From Saprospiraceae bacterium (GTDB lineage: Bacteria > Bacteroidota > Bacteroidia > Chitinophagales > Saprospiraceae), in contig JADKGI010000007.1 in NCBI GenBank assembly GCA_016722285.1, positions 62,001 to 126,000 on the forward strand: DNA of 64,000 nucleotides, read 5' to 3'. The notes under the pieces were generated by a model. The model was not told where the DNA came from. It was given only the letters and a program-made list of their open reading frames with translations, and ran no database searches. Numbering within the stretch: position 1 is the stretch's first letter; the number at the start of each line of letters is the position of its first letter. Positions 21,350 to 31,314 of the stretch are shown piece by piece. A program made the position numbers and the translations under genes.

Positions 21350-22663
21350 ATGAAAAATATATATTTAATATTAATATCACTACTGTTTATAACAGCATGT
21401 GACAATGATTTGAACCAATTTCCACCACTAGAAGCTGAGGCATCATCTTTAACAACATATGCAGAAGTATTGAATGCTGCCTACCATTATCAGCAACCAT
21501 CAACCACTCCATTGGCTGTAATGGGAGACTTTAGAGCTGATAATATGCTGATGAAAGAAGCTCCTTTTACGGCATTTGATAATTATAATGCTGCTCTGTC
21601 AGGTGGTGATTTGGTAGGGCAATTTTTCCAACCTTTCTATAGCAACTTATACAAGTCCATTTTAAGTGCAAACAATGTGATAGATCATTCAAAAAATGCA
21701 GTTGAAGTAGGAGAAGCTAGGTTTTTGAGAGCATTATCTTACTTCAAGTTAGTTAAAGTTTTTGGTGATGTGACAATAAATTTATCTTCTGCACCAAGCA
21801 TTTCAGATAAATCTATATTAGTGAGGCAGCCTGCTGCAAAAGTGTATGATGAAGTCATCATTCCGGATTTTCAAGCTGCCATCGCAGTGTTGACTAATAC
21901 CAGCGTAGCTAATGGACGTGCATCAAAGATTGCGGCTCAAGGCATGTTAGCTAAAGTGTATATGCAAAGGAGCAACTTTACCAGTGCGGCTCCGTTATTG
22001 GCAAGTGTAGTAAGCAGTGCCGCTGCTGCGAAAATCAGCTTAAAGGCAAAATTTGCTGATGTATTTGGCGAAGCTAATGACTTGAATTCAGAAATTCTGT
22101 ACGCTACCCGAATCTCAACTTCAATCAACAACCTATATGGATTTTCTAAGTTTCCAGAGTGGTTTAAAGGAACTGATACGAAGTCTCCTAATCCACTAGA
22201 TCCTAAATTGACTGCAGCTTTTAATGTCAATCCAGCAGATTTAAGAAAAGCAATTACCATAGATGAAGCCAATAAAAAGGGTAAAAAATGGGGTGGTCTT
22301 GATCAGGACTGGATTGAGCTTAGGTATGCAGATATTCTATTATTGCATGCCGAGGCCCTAAACGAAAACGGTACATCTGCTGAAGCGGTACTTGATGTTT
22401 TAGACCCTATTAGAGTACGGGCTGGATTAGCGGTATTGGATCATAACGTTTTGAAAACAAAGGATCAGGTTAGAAAAGCGATTTTAGACGAAAGAAGACT
22501 GGAATTGGCGCTTGAAGGACAAAGGTGGTTTGATTTGGTGAGAACCGGTACAGTTAACTCCGAAATGGGGCAAACGATAAGTCCTAATTATTATTTATTC
22601 CCAATTCCAAACTCTGAAATACTTTCCAGCAGTGGAATAATCACTCAAAATGCAGGCTACTAA
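21350..22663 (+). CDS. SusD/RagB-family surface lipoprotein A
   Basis: 437 residues from the ATG at 21350, chosen because a lipoprotein signal begins there (LISLLFITAC). SusD marks: SANNVIDH, GEARFLRALSYFKLVKVFGDV, ASKIAAQGMLAKVYMQ, ELRYADILLLHAEALNENG, and the C-terminal LALEGQRWFDLVRTG plus YYLFPIPNSEI. It is shorter than its partner at 27009 (484), mainly through a missing stretch before KKWGGLDQDW. It binds glycan at the cell surface over SusC A. Few loop aromatics are shared with copy B, which supports a different ligand. Confidence 0.9.
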   Translation: MKNIYLILISLLFITACDNDLNQFPPLEAEASSLTTYAEVLNAAYHYQQPSTTPLAVMGDFRADNMLMKEAPFTAFDNYNAALSGGDLVGQFFQPFYSNLYKSILSANNVIDHSKNAVEVGEARFLRALSYFKLVKVFGDVTINLSSAPSISDKSILVRQPAAKVYDEVIIPDFQAAIAVLTNTSVANGRASKIAAQGMLAKVYMQRSNFTSAAPLLASVVSSAAAAKISLKAKFADVFGEANDLNSEILYATRISTSINNLYGFSKFPEWFKGTDTKSPNPLDPKLTAAFNVNPADLRKAITIDEANKKGKKWGGLDQDWIELRYADILLLHAEALNENGTSAEAVLDVLDPIRVRAGLAVLDHNVLKTKDQVRKAILDERRLELALEGQRWFDLVRTGTVNSEMGQTISPNYYLFPIPNSEILSSSGIITQNAGY

Positions 22664-22698
22664 CAATAAAAATTAGTACCTTTCAAACCATAATCTTT

Positions 22699-22747
22699 AA
22701 ATGTTGGAACATAGAATATTTCATAAATACTTTGTGTTCCAGCATTT
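22699..22747 (+). terminator. Hairpin after SusD A
   Basis: AAATGTTGGAACA (22699-22711) pairs with TGTTCCAGCATTT (22735-22747) with one wobble pair. It lies 36 bases after the SusD stop and probably ends the copy A transcript. Confidence 0.6.
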
Positions 22748-22918
22748 ATTCTCAAAAATCACAATTCTCATCAGGTAATTTCGTAACAAATTATAATGGG
22801 AATTATTCGGAAACCACTTTAAAGAGGGAAATTACTTAAAACCTGAAGTTGAAGATGAAGGATCATCTACCTTTATTTTCTAAAAAATGTTAACTCCATA
22901 AATTAACCTTTAAAAAAA

Positions 22919-22988
22919 TTTGGCAATTCAAAATAAAATTATATATTTGCGTTGTTGGTAATTGGTTGACCAATTATTGGTTGACCAA
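22919..22988 (+). promoter_or_regulatory. Promoter and paired operators of GntR copy B and the alginate operon
   Basis: TTTG (22919-22922) and TATATTTG (22942-22949) are 19 bases apart, exactly the Bacteroidota -33/-7 arrangement. Two identical near-palindromes TTGGTTGACCAA follow at 22962-22973 and 22977-22988, centres 15 bases apart, 15 bases before the regulator start. The rest of the gap 22664-23002 holds only the SusD A terminator. Confidence 0.8.
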
Positions 22989-23002
22989 AAATCATAAAGC
23001 CT

Positions 23003-23731
23003 ATGTTAGATAATCTTCAAAAGATAAAGATCGAAAAGCCTGTTGACAAGATCATTGGTCAAATTAAGTCATTGATATATAATGGCGAAATCAAACCTGG
23101 TGACAAACTACCATCAGAAAGAGCACTCGCAGATCACCTCGGTATAGGCCGCAGCCACGTCCGCGAAGCAATATTAAAACTTGAATTTTATGGCATCCTC
23201 AAGACATATCCCCAAAACGGAACTTTCGTATCAGGTATTGGAATTGTTGCCCTTGAAGAATTGATATCAAATGTTCTCAATTTGGAAGAACACGATTTTA
23301 CATCACTGGTAGAAACCAGGATATTGCTCGAAAAGCAAGCAGCATATCTGGCAGCCATGAGACGCACAAATGCTGATATTGCATCAATATCTAATGCACT
23401 CCGTGCTTATGAAAAGAAAACAAAAAACGGTCAGCAGGCTGTTGAAGAAGACCTTCTTTTTCATATTAAAATTGCAGAAGCGTCCAAAAACAATGTTCTC
23501 AAATCATTGATGATGATTATTACACCTGATATTGTTAAGAATTATATTAATCTTAACGTATGCGATGATTTGAATTTTAACAAAACCCTTAAAGAGCATC
23601 AGGCTATTTTGGAAAGTATTATAAATCAGGATTCTGAAGGCGCATCTAATGCAATGGCTTTGCATCTAAAGGATGTATCAGAATTTAGTGAAAATGTAAA
23701 ATATATAAATCACGAAATGATCAAAAAATAA
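23003..23731 (+). CDS. GntR-family regulator, FCD type (copy B)
   Basis: 242 residues, the same length as copy A and differing at roughly one residue in ten. The recognition helix (GRSHVREAI) is identical, so both should read the same operators. Differences fall mainly in the ligand domain (for example KRRTSED against MRRTNAD, QDPEAASAA against QDSEGASNA). It heads the alginate operon and is the obvious candidate for sensing an alginate breakdown product such as DEH or KDG (inference). The two products could form mixed dimers. Confidence 0.9.
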   Translation: MLDNLQKIKIEKPVDKIIGQIKSLIYNGEIKPGDKLPSERALADHLGIGRSHVREAILKLEFYGILKTYPQNGTFVSGIGIVALEELISNVLNLEEHDFTSLVETRILLEKQAAYLAAMRRTNADIASISNALRAYEKKTKNGQQAVEEDLLFHIKIAEASKNNVLKSLMMIITPDIVKNYINLNVCDDLNFNKTLKEHQAILESIINQDSEGASNAMALHLKDVSEFSENVKYINHEMIKK

Positions 23732-23789
23732 TAACAAAAAGAAGAATAATTGACTCTTCATATCGACTATTCTTCAATTAAAAAGTAAA

Positions 23790-23809
23790 AAGGTTGCTGG
23801 AACAACCTT
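23790..23809 (+). promoter_or_regulatory. Conserved hairpin between GntR copy B and SusC B
   Basis: AAGGTTG (23790-23796) pairs with CAACCTT (23803-23809); same stem as at 17959-17978 with a changed loop. The upstream hairpin of copy A survives only in part here. Confidence 0.55.
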
Positions 23810-23852
23810 CAATTAATTAGTCCATTTTTAAATACCTTAATCAAATGATATT

Positions 23853-26800
23853 ATGAGAACTAAAAACAACAAAATTAAATTTATTTTATTACTTGCATCA
23901 AGAATTAAGCAATTCAATTATTTAATGCTATTCTCCTGCTTTTTACTGATTAGCTCTTCAAGCCATGGACTTGCCCAGGGGGGTGAACAAGTAAAAGGTA
24001 CAATTACCGGAAGTGATGGTATTGGTTTGATAGGAGTAAATGTTATTGTAAAAGGAACGACGACAGGAACTATTACAGATATTGAAGGGGCATATTCAAT
24101 AAAAGCCAAATCCGGTAATGTGTTACAATTTAGCTATTTGGGTTATCTTTCCCAGGAAGTAGTTGTAGGAAATCAAAAAGAAATTTCATTAGTAATGTTT
24201 GCTGATGCCAAACTCCTGGATGAAATAGTAGTAGTAGGTTATGGTACACAAAAGAAATCGCATCTTACAGGTTCTATTTCCAAAATTGAAAATAAAAAAT
24301 TGGATCAAGTGGCAGTTTCCAGAATTGACGATGCCTTAATAGGTCAGGTATCCGGTGTCAATATTCAGGCCACCAGCGCTGAAGCCGGTGCTGCACCTAC
24401 CATTACCATAAGAGGTTTTGGATCAGTATCTGCTAATACGGGACCTGCAGTGGTAGTAGATGGTATAGTTGTAGATGCTAGTTTTCTTGGATATATGAAC
24501 ATGAATAATGTTGAATCTTTTGAAGTTTTAAAAGATGCAGCATCTGCGGCCATTTATGGAAGTGAAGGATCCAACGGTGTAATCCTGATTACAACTAAGA
24601 GTGGTAAAGAAGGGAAAACCAAATTCAGTTATGAAACTTATGCGGCTAGAAAAGAAGCTTTTGGAAGCGAAAGATACAAAAAGAATGTAGCCAGTTGGGC
24701 TGCAAAAGAATTAGCAGAAACAGGTGAAATCTCAGATGAAACAGCCTATGCACAGGAGTTAGTGGCAGTAACAGGGATTGATAGAGATTGGCAGGATGTA
24801 TTTTTTGATGGTGGAAATGTCATAAGCCATTCTCTTTCTGCAAGAGGCGGAAGTGATAAAACAAAATTCAGTACATCATTAAGGTATCTTCATGATGAAG
24901 GTGTGGTATTGACCGATGACTACAAGATATATTCTGTGGATTTGAAGTTGGAATCTAAATTATCCAAAAAACTAAAATTTGGAATGAATGTGACTCCTTC
25001 ATATTCAAAGCGAAGAGCTTTGCCAACATCTATACATAATCCAATAAGACAATCTCCATGGCTGCCTATATATCATACAGAAGAAACATTGAAATATATT
25101 GATAGAAAGGCCTATCAAAATGTTGGTGTGGGAGATTATTTTCTGGAAAACCATTTGATTTCAAAAGATATTAATGGTGATGGTAAAACCGCCAGACCAC
25201 GTACTACAGGCGATATGAATCCTTATGCTCAATATGTTGAAAGAGAACATTATGAGTATAATACCAATGTGCTGGGATCTACATATCTAAGTTATAAAAT
25301 TGCAGACGGACTTACTGCAAAATCATCTCTTGGAGTTACTATAGAACAACGTAAAAGAACCAGATATGATGGTACTCTATATCATGCAGCCGGGGCAACT
25401 AATGCAGCCTATAATTTACAAAATAGATTTAACACCAGGTTGATTTCAGATAACACGATTGATTATTCAAAAACAGTCGGCAACCATGATTTCGGTGCAT
25501 TAATAGGTGCAACATTCCAGAAAAGAGCATCTGAAAACAGTACAGTTTCGGGTAGTGGCTACACAAATGACCTACTTAAAAACTTACAAGGGGCAACCAT
25601 AATTTCCGCATATCAGGAGCTCAATTTTGAAAAAAGGAAGATAGGTTATTTTGCCAGACTTAATTATGCATATGAAAACAAGTATTTGGTGAATGCTTCT
25701 TTTAGACGAGATGGAAGTTCGGTTTTTGGGATAGATTCTAAATGGGGTAATTTCCCTGCATTATCCGTTGGTTGGAATGCGCACAGTGAAGACTTCCTGA
25801 ACAAGAGCAATATAATAAGTCTGTTGAAGTTCAGAGTTAGTTATGGGCTTACTGGCAATGAGAATTTCAATGTTGGTGACGATATTATCAATGCATATCC
25901 TTATCTGGCTTTATTAAATAATACAAATGCCGTTACTAACAATAGCATAACTTCTGGTGTTGCAGCTCGTAATATAGCAAATACATTGTTGCAATGGGAG
26001 GCTAATAAGGAATTCAGCCCGGGTGTCGATTTTGGATTTATGGATAATAGGATCACAGGATCTCTTGATTATTATATAAGATCAAGTAGTAAATTACTTT
26101 TGGAAAACCCTGTTTCTTATGTTACTGGCTTTACCAGTGGTATTGTCAATTTAGGTGAAGTACAGAATAAAGGATTTGAAGTGGAATTGAGAAGTATAAA
26201 TGTCACTAAAGAGAAATTTAGATGGAATTCAGTATTAGTAGCTTCCACAAATAAGAATAAATTAATTAGCTTTGGAGAATCCAATGGTGCACTTTTAGAA
26301 GATAGTTACGGTCGAAATTCACAATGGATAAATTTAATTGGACATCCTATATCATCTTTCTATGGTTATGTGGTTGACAAAGATCTACCGAATAAATATG
26401 TCAGCACACCTTATCATCCCATCAATAGCTCAGCTCAGGATGTAATAGTTAAAGATTTAAATGGGGATGGTTTAATTTCTGACGAAGATAAGACGATACT
26501 TGGAGATCCATATCCAGACTTAATATGGAGTTTTACCAATGAATTCCAATTTGGCGATTTTGACTTTTCCGTTATGATTCAGGAAGCCAGGGTGCAGAAG
26601 TGAGAAATGTAGGAGACGAATATTTCTTTACCTGGTTTAGTAATGCGACTGTTAATCCCGAGCAGGCAGTCATTGACGGATTTGTTCCAAACTCCACATT
26701 CATTAAACAAAAGGTATTAACAAATCAAATTGTTCAACCTGCGGGTTACTTTTCATTGAGAAATGTTAACATTGGATATAATTTCTCAAAAAGTCAATTA

Positions 26801-26989
26801 TCTAAATTAGGCTTGGAAAATCTAAGAATTTATGCATCTGGACAGAATTTGATTTACAATACTTCTAAAAAATACAACGGTTTCAACCCGGAATTTGTGG
26901 ATGATCCTAATGCCAGAAAATATGGAGAACAAAGGGCTGGAACACCGTTATTTAGTACCATGTCACTTGGTGTAAATGTTAATTTTTAA
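23853..26989 (+). CDS. SusC-type TonB-dependent transporter B, alginate locus (one frameshift)
   Basis: About 1,045 residues after repair. Signal peptide ending near LAQGG, carboxypeptidase-like domain, plug (DEIVVVGYGTQKKS, VLKDAASAAIYGSEGSNGVI), barrel with DLNGDGLISDEDKTILGDP and the end STMSLGVNVNF. One G is missing at GG 26582-26583; with it the text reads MIQGSQGAEVRNVGDEYF. It precedes SusD B, the PKD protein and four alginate-lyase-family genes, so alginate oligosaccharides are its likely cargo. The two DxNxDG-type repeats are usual in SusC barrels. Confidence 0.92.
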
Positions 26990-27008
26990 TCTTAAAATAA
27001 TAATAATA

Positions 27009-28463
27009 ATGAAATACAATAAATATATAATTCTCGCAGCAATTGGATTTACATTTTATGCTTGTGATACTGAGGAATTCTTAAATCCATTGCCTGATTC
27101 AGCTGTTGTTGCAGATGCCTTCTTTAAAAATGATGCAAGTTTGCTGGCTGGTATTATGGGTATCTATGACGCTATACAAGGGGTAAACGATAATACAACT
27201 TCTAGCCTTATAAATTCTAATAGGGGAGTACAATTTGAATACCTTTTTACAGAACATCGCTCAGATAATACAAAAAGTGCAACACTTGAAGGTTCTAAAG
27301 CTGATTTTCACAGATATCTGGTTGATCCCAACAATGTACAATCTGAAGATTACTATCAATCGATGTATGAGGTTATTTTCAGAGCAAATAATGTTTTGAA
27401 TTACATAGATGTCGCAAATGCAAGTAATAAGGCTAAATATAGTGCTGAAGCTAAATTTTTAAGGGCATATGCTTATTTCAATTTAGTAAGATTGTTTGGG
27501 GATGTACCACTTGTTACTGAAGTGGTTGGAGCTGAGGATAATGAAAAACTATTTACTAGAGTGCCTGTAGCACAGATTTATCAGCTTATAGAATCCGATT
27601 TTAAAGAGGCGATTAGCAATTTAGACAACACATATAACTCCAGAGCATCCAAAGCAGCAGCGCAAGGCTTATTGGCAAAAGTGTATTTAACACAAGATAA
27701 TCGAAATTATGCCGGTGCAGCACAGTTATGCCAGGATATTATTAGCAGTGGAAAATACGGATTACAAGCTAATTTCAGCGATGTTTTTTATAAAGAATTG
27801 AATAATGAAATTATCTTTGCTATTCAATATATAGCAGGAAATACTCAGGAAAGCCAGGGATTCTCTGCTGAATTTACATCAACATTCCGTCAGGGAAAGG
27901 ACGATGGTCTGAATATCGTAAATGCAAATCTCATTGCAGATTTTGTAAAATATGGAGGAAAAAGAACATCAGTTTCTTATGTTACTTTTGGCACTTCAAA
28001 TGAAGTGGCTAAGTTTTTACCTGAAGGTTCTAATATTACAACCACCCCGCCTACTTATGGTTTAAATGCTCGTAATGCAGGCAACGATTGGATAATATTG
28101 CGTTATGCAGATGTATTGTTGATGCATGCTGAGGCTATTTTGGCCGGTGGAGCAGAAACAACCAGTAGTGCGGCCATTGATTCTTATATGAAAGTTAGGG
28201 TCAGAGCAGGATTTAATCCTGTAACTGACCGACCTGCCGTACTTTCTAAAAGTGACTTACTTGTAGAAAGACGCGTAGAATTGGCTTTTGAAAATCAACG
28301 ATTTTACGATTTGGTTAGATTTGGAGTTGCTGACGCTGTATTAAGTGCTCATGCTGCATCATTGGGTTATGGTAGTTATAATCCAAGAAAATTACTCCTT
28401 CCAATCCCTTCAAGAGAAATTAACCTGAGTAAAGGTATCCTTACTCAAAACCCTGGATATTAG
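27009..28463 (+). CDS. SusD/RagB-family surface lipoprotein B, alginate locus
   Basis: 484 residues from the ATG at 27009, where a lipoprotein signal starts (AAIGFTFYAC). SusD marks: FRANNVLNYID, AEAKFLRAYAYFNLVRLFGDVPLV, KAAAQGLLAKVYLT, ILRYADVLLMHAEAILAGG, VERRVELAFENQRFYDLVRFG and LLLPIPSREINLS. It caps SusC B and hands alginate oligosaccharides to it. The next gene begins 30 bases later. Confidence 0.93.
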   Translation: MKYNKYIILAAIGFTFYACDTEEFLNPLPDSAVVADAFFKNDASLLAGIMGIYDAIQGVNDNTTSSLINSNRGVQFEYLFTEHRSDNTKSATLEGSKADFHRYLVDPNNVQSEDYYQSMYEVIFRANNVLNYIDVANASNKAKYSAEAKFLRAYAYFNLVRLFGDVPLVTEVVGAEDNEKLFTRVPVAQIYQLIESDFKEAISNLDNTYNSRASKAAAQGLLAKVYLTQDNRNYAGAAQLCQDIISSGKYGLQANFSDVFYKELNNEIIFAIQYIAGNTQESQGFSAEFTSTFRQGKDDGLNIVNANLIADFVKYGGKRTSVSYVTFGTSNEVAKFLPEGSNITTTPPTYGLNARNAGNDWIILRYADVLLMHAEAILAGGAETTSSAAIDSYMKVRVRAGFNPVTDRPAVLSKSDLLVERRVELAFENQRFYDLVRFGVADAVLSAHAASLGYGSYNPRKLLLPIPSREINLSKGILTQNPGY

Positions 28464-28493
28464 AATATTAATTAAAAATTAAAATATAAAAAA

Positions 28494-29429
28494 ATGAAAC
28501 AGAATCTTATTTTTTTCCGGAAAATACCTATGCTATACTTATCAGCATTATCCATCTTTCTATTGATAGGCTGTGAGAGTTCTTTTACATTTGAATTACC
28601 TGAAGCAAACTCAAAAGTTGACACTGTTTTACCTAAAGCAGACTTTTCTTATATTCCTGATGCCAATGATTTTCAAAAAATTCTTTTCAAAAATCTTTCT
28701 TTTGAATCTACTAAATATGTCTGGGATTTTGGTGGTGGTAAATCCACTAGCATAGATCCTGCATTTAGGTTTCCAGGCGAAGGAACCTTCAAAGTGACAC
28801 TTACCGCCAGTGATCAAAATGGAGCTTCCAGCACAGTAACCAAGGATGTGGTAGTTAAGGACGTATTTGTGCCTATTACTCCTGAAGTTTTAAATGGAGA
28901 TATGGAAGCTGGTACTGCAAATTGGAGTTTCTCAACTTTCACAGGCGGTACTACCAGTCCATTCAATACAAGTGCTGACGGATCCTGGTTGAAATATGAC
29001 GGTACGGACAATGGGTCTAAAACAGCTGGAGCAAAATGGACAAAATCAACTTCTGGAGGTGCATATTTAAGCTCTAGTACTAGATATGCTTACCAAGGCA
29101 TAGTAGTATCTCCAAATAAAAAATATATATTAGAATACGAATATGCTATTAAGACGGAAGCTGAACAAGCCGGAATCGCTCCGGGAGGAAACAGAATCAT
29201 TGGTGGAATACTTGATGGTCATTTTAGTGATGGTGCTGATGCAATTATTAGTAATGATAAAGGAGCATTATTGAAATTCGTAGGTACTAAGGTTCTTGGT
29301 AAAACAACCTTTACAACTGTTGCACAAGAGTTTACGGCAAATGCCACTGGTAAAGTAGGCATACTTATATACGCGGTGACCGATGTGGACGCTTACGTTG
29401 ATAATGTCAGAGTATATCCTAAGAAATAA
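28494..29429 (+). CDS. PKD-domain surface glycan-binding lipoprotein
   Basis: 311 residues. Lipoprotein signal (IFLLIGC), a PKD domain at about 45-125 (KYVWDFGGGKST, GTFKVTLTASD), then a carbohydrate-binding-like beta-sandwich (VLNGDMEAGTANWSF to VDAYVDNVRVYPKK). Proteins of this layout stand in the third place of Bacteroidota alginate loci and help to hold polymer at the surface. No catalytic residues are evident. Confidence 0.8.
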   Translation: MKQNLIFFRKIPMLYLSALSIFLLIGCESSFTFELPEANSKVDTVLPKADFSYIPDANDFQKILFKNLSFESTKYVWDFGGGKSTSIDPAFRFPGEGTFKVTLTASDQNGASSTVTKDVVVKDVFVPITPEVLNGDMEAGTANWSFSTFTGGTTSPFNTSADGSWLKYDGTDNGSKTAGAKWTKSTSGGAYLSSSTRYAYQGIVVSPNKKYILEYEYAIKTEAEQAGIAPGGNRIIGGILDGHFSDGADAIISNDKGALLKFVGTKVLGKTTFTTVAQEFTANATGKVGILIYAVTDVDAYVDNVRVYPKK

Positions 29430-29444
29430 TTAATTAGTTTACAC

Positions 29445-30353
29445 ATGGTACACTTCAGAAAAATAATATTGCTAAACATTTTTTTAATAATGTTCTTTGC
29501 TGTAAACGTTGCTTGTCAAAAAGAGACAGGCAAAGTTGCTGAATCGGATGTAAAATTTGAGAAATCCAAAAAGAAGAAAGTAAAGCTTCCGGAGATAGAT
29601 TTGAGCCACTGGAAAGTAACCTTACCTGTAGAAAATGAAAAGGGTACTCCATATGAAATAGATCCACCAGAGATTTTAGATTTTGCTTCGGATGAGATGG
29701 CAAAACCTTTTATGTATATCGATTCTACTGATGGTTCGATTGTATTTCATGCGTATCCGACAAGTGTAACTACAACAAATACAAAATATTCCAGATCTGA
29801 ACTTAGAGAACAGATGGTACCAGGAGAGAATAATATAAATTGGAAATTTGCAGATGGTGGTGTAATGAAAGGAAAATTGGCCATGGAAGCTATCTCAAAA
29901 GATAAAAATGGCAAATATCATAAAACAATCATTATGCAAATTCACGGTCGTTTAACGAATGAACAGCGTGATAAGATAGGAGCTAGCGACAATAATGCGC
30001 CCCCTATATTAAAGATATATTGGCAAAATGGACAGATCAGGGTCAAGACTAAGGAATTGAAACCGGCTAGTCTTGCTGGTGATGCATTGCTGCACGAGGA
30101 ATCTTGGGCTGATGATGAAGGTTTTACATTTAAGCAAGAAGTTGGTTTTAGAAAATTTACCCTGGAGGTAAAAGTTTCAGATGGAAAAATGGTAGTTATA
30201 TTAAATAATAATGAGTTTAAAGTATATGAGAACATCGACATGAAAAAGTGGGGAATATTCGAAAATTATTTTAAAGCAGGTAATTACTTTCAATCAAGAG
30301 ATGAAGGATCTTTTGCTAAAGTTAAATTTTATGAGCTGACGGTCAACCATTAA
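29445..30353 (+). CDS. PL7 alginate lyase, lipoprotein (copy 1)
   Basis: 302 residues, single alginate_lyase2 (PF08787) domain. Lipobox near residue 24 (VNVAC). The three PL7 blocks are intact: SRSELREQM, QIHG, and YFKAGNYFQ, which supply Arg, Gln/His and Tyr/Lys of the active site. QIH rather than QVH is generally linked to guluronate-containing substrate. It should be an outer-membrane endolyase, making oligomers for SusC B. The intergenic gap to copy 2 is four bases. Confidence 0.95.
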   Translation: MVHFRKIILLNIFLIMFFAVNVACQKETGKVAESDVKFEKSKKKKVKLPEIDLSHWKVTLPVENEKGTPYEIDPPEILDFASDEMAKPFMYIDSTDGSIVFHAYPTSVTTTNTKYSRSELREQMVPGENNINWKFADGGVMKGKLAMEAISKDKNGKYHKTIIMQIHGRLTNEQRDKIGASDNNAPPILKIYWQNGQIRVKTKELKPASLAGDALLHEESWADDEGFTFKQEVGFRKFTLEVKVSDGKMVVILNNNEFKVYENIDMKKWGIFENYFKAGNYFQSRDEGSFAKVKFYELTVNH

Positions 30354-30357
30354 TTGA

Positions 30358-31242
30358 ATGAATATTGTGCAAAACATAAAACAACATTTAAAGGCATTTA
30401 TAATTATTTTGTATTGTTTGATTGGATTAAGTTTTGGTCAGAAACATGATTCCATTCCATTCATTGTTGTTGAAGATGAAGTAACTTATAAACTACCTAA
30501 AATTGATTTAAATAATTGGAAAGTTACTTTACCTATAGGCAATCCCACGGAAGTTGGACCACCTGAAATTCTGGACTATGCAAAGAGTTCATTGCTTAAA
30601 CCATTTATGTATAATGACTCATTAGATGGATCTCTAGTATTTTATGCCTTTCCTGATGCAACAACGACCAATACTTCCTACTCAAGGACAGAGTTAAGAG
30701 AACAGATGGTGCCTGGAAGTAATTCTATTAATTGGAGTTTTGCTCAGGGAGGAAACATGAAAGGAACTCTTGCTATAGGAGATGTTTCGAAGGATTCTGG
30801 TGGAAATTATCACAAAGTGATAGTTATGCAAATCCATGGACGATTATCTAATGAACAAAGAGATTTAATCGGTGCTAAAGATAATAATGGACCTCCGGTG
30901 CTAAAGATATATTGGGAGAAAGGCAAGATAAAGGTTTCAACAAAGAAACTTAAGAATTTGAAAGCAACAGACCTCGAAATACTTGATGAAAATGCCTGGA
31001 CAGATGTAAGCAAGTATTTTAATCAAGCAGTAGAATTTGATAAATTTACTCTGGAAATAAACGTTAATCAAGGTGTTTTGATAGTTACATTAAATAATCT
31101 GGAGACATTTACTTATGACGATGAAAATATGAAGAGGTGGGGGGTATTTGAAAATTACTTCAAAGCAGGTAATTATCTTAATACTACAGATAAAGGTGCT
31201 TATGCCCATGTGAAATATTATGATCTGGTTGTAAAACATTAA
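30358..31242 (+). CDS. PL7 alginate lyase, secreted (copy 2)
   Basis: 294 residues with a cleavable signal peptide (LIGLSFGQ) and no lipobox. PL7 blocks: SRTELREQM, QIHGR, YFKAGNYLN. About half the residues match copy 1, with shifts in the loops around the cleft, so the pair may differ in product length or mannuronate/guluronate preference. It follows copy 1 by four bases; a 72-base gap precedes PL6. Confidence 0.94.
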   Translation: MNIVQNIKQHLKAFIIILYCLIGLSFGQKHDSIPFIVVEDEVTYKLPKIDLNNWKVTLPIGNPTEVGPPEILDYAKSSLLKPFMYNDSLDGSLVFYAFPDATTTNTSYSRTELREQMVPGSNSINWSFAQGGNMKGTLAIGDVSKDSGGNYHKVIVMQIHGRLSNEQRDLIGAKDNNGPPVLKIYWEKGKIKVSTKKLKNLKATDLEILDENAWTDVSKYFNQAVEFDKFTLEINVNQGVLIVTLNNLETFTYDDENMKRWGVFENYFKAGNYLNTTDKGAYAHVKYYDLVVKH

Positions 31243-31314
31243 TATCAAAAGTCAGATATTAATTATTTTTTTTAATAAATCATTTGTAAATTGCTCTTTA
31301 AGTCATCATTAAAC

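Larger units (their letters stand above)
22939..24277 (+). repeat. Long direct repeat, copy B
   Basis: Partner of the stretch at 17111-18450; see there for extent. Here both operator sites are intact. Confidence 0.8.

Noticed and set aside
22954..22965. A third operator half-site (TTGGTAATTGG) before the pair in copy B
   Set aside because: It is not palindromic and has no counterpart in copy A.
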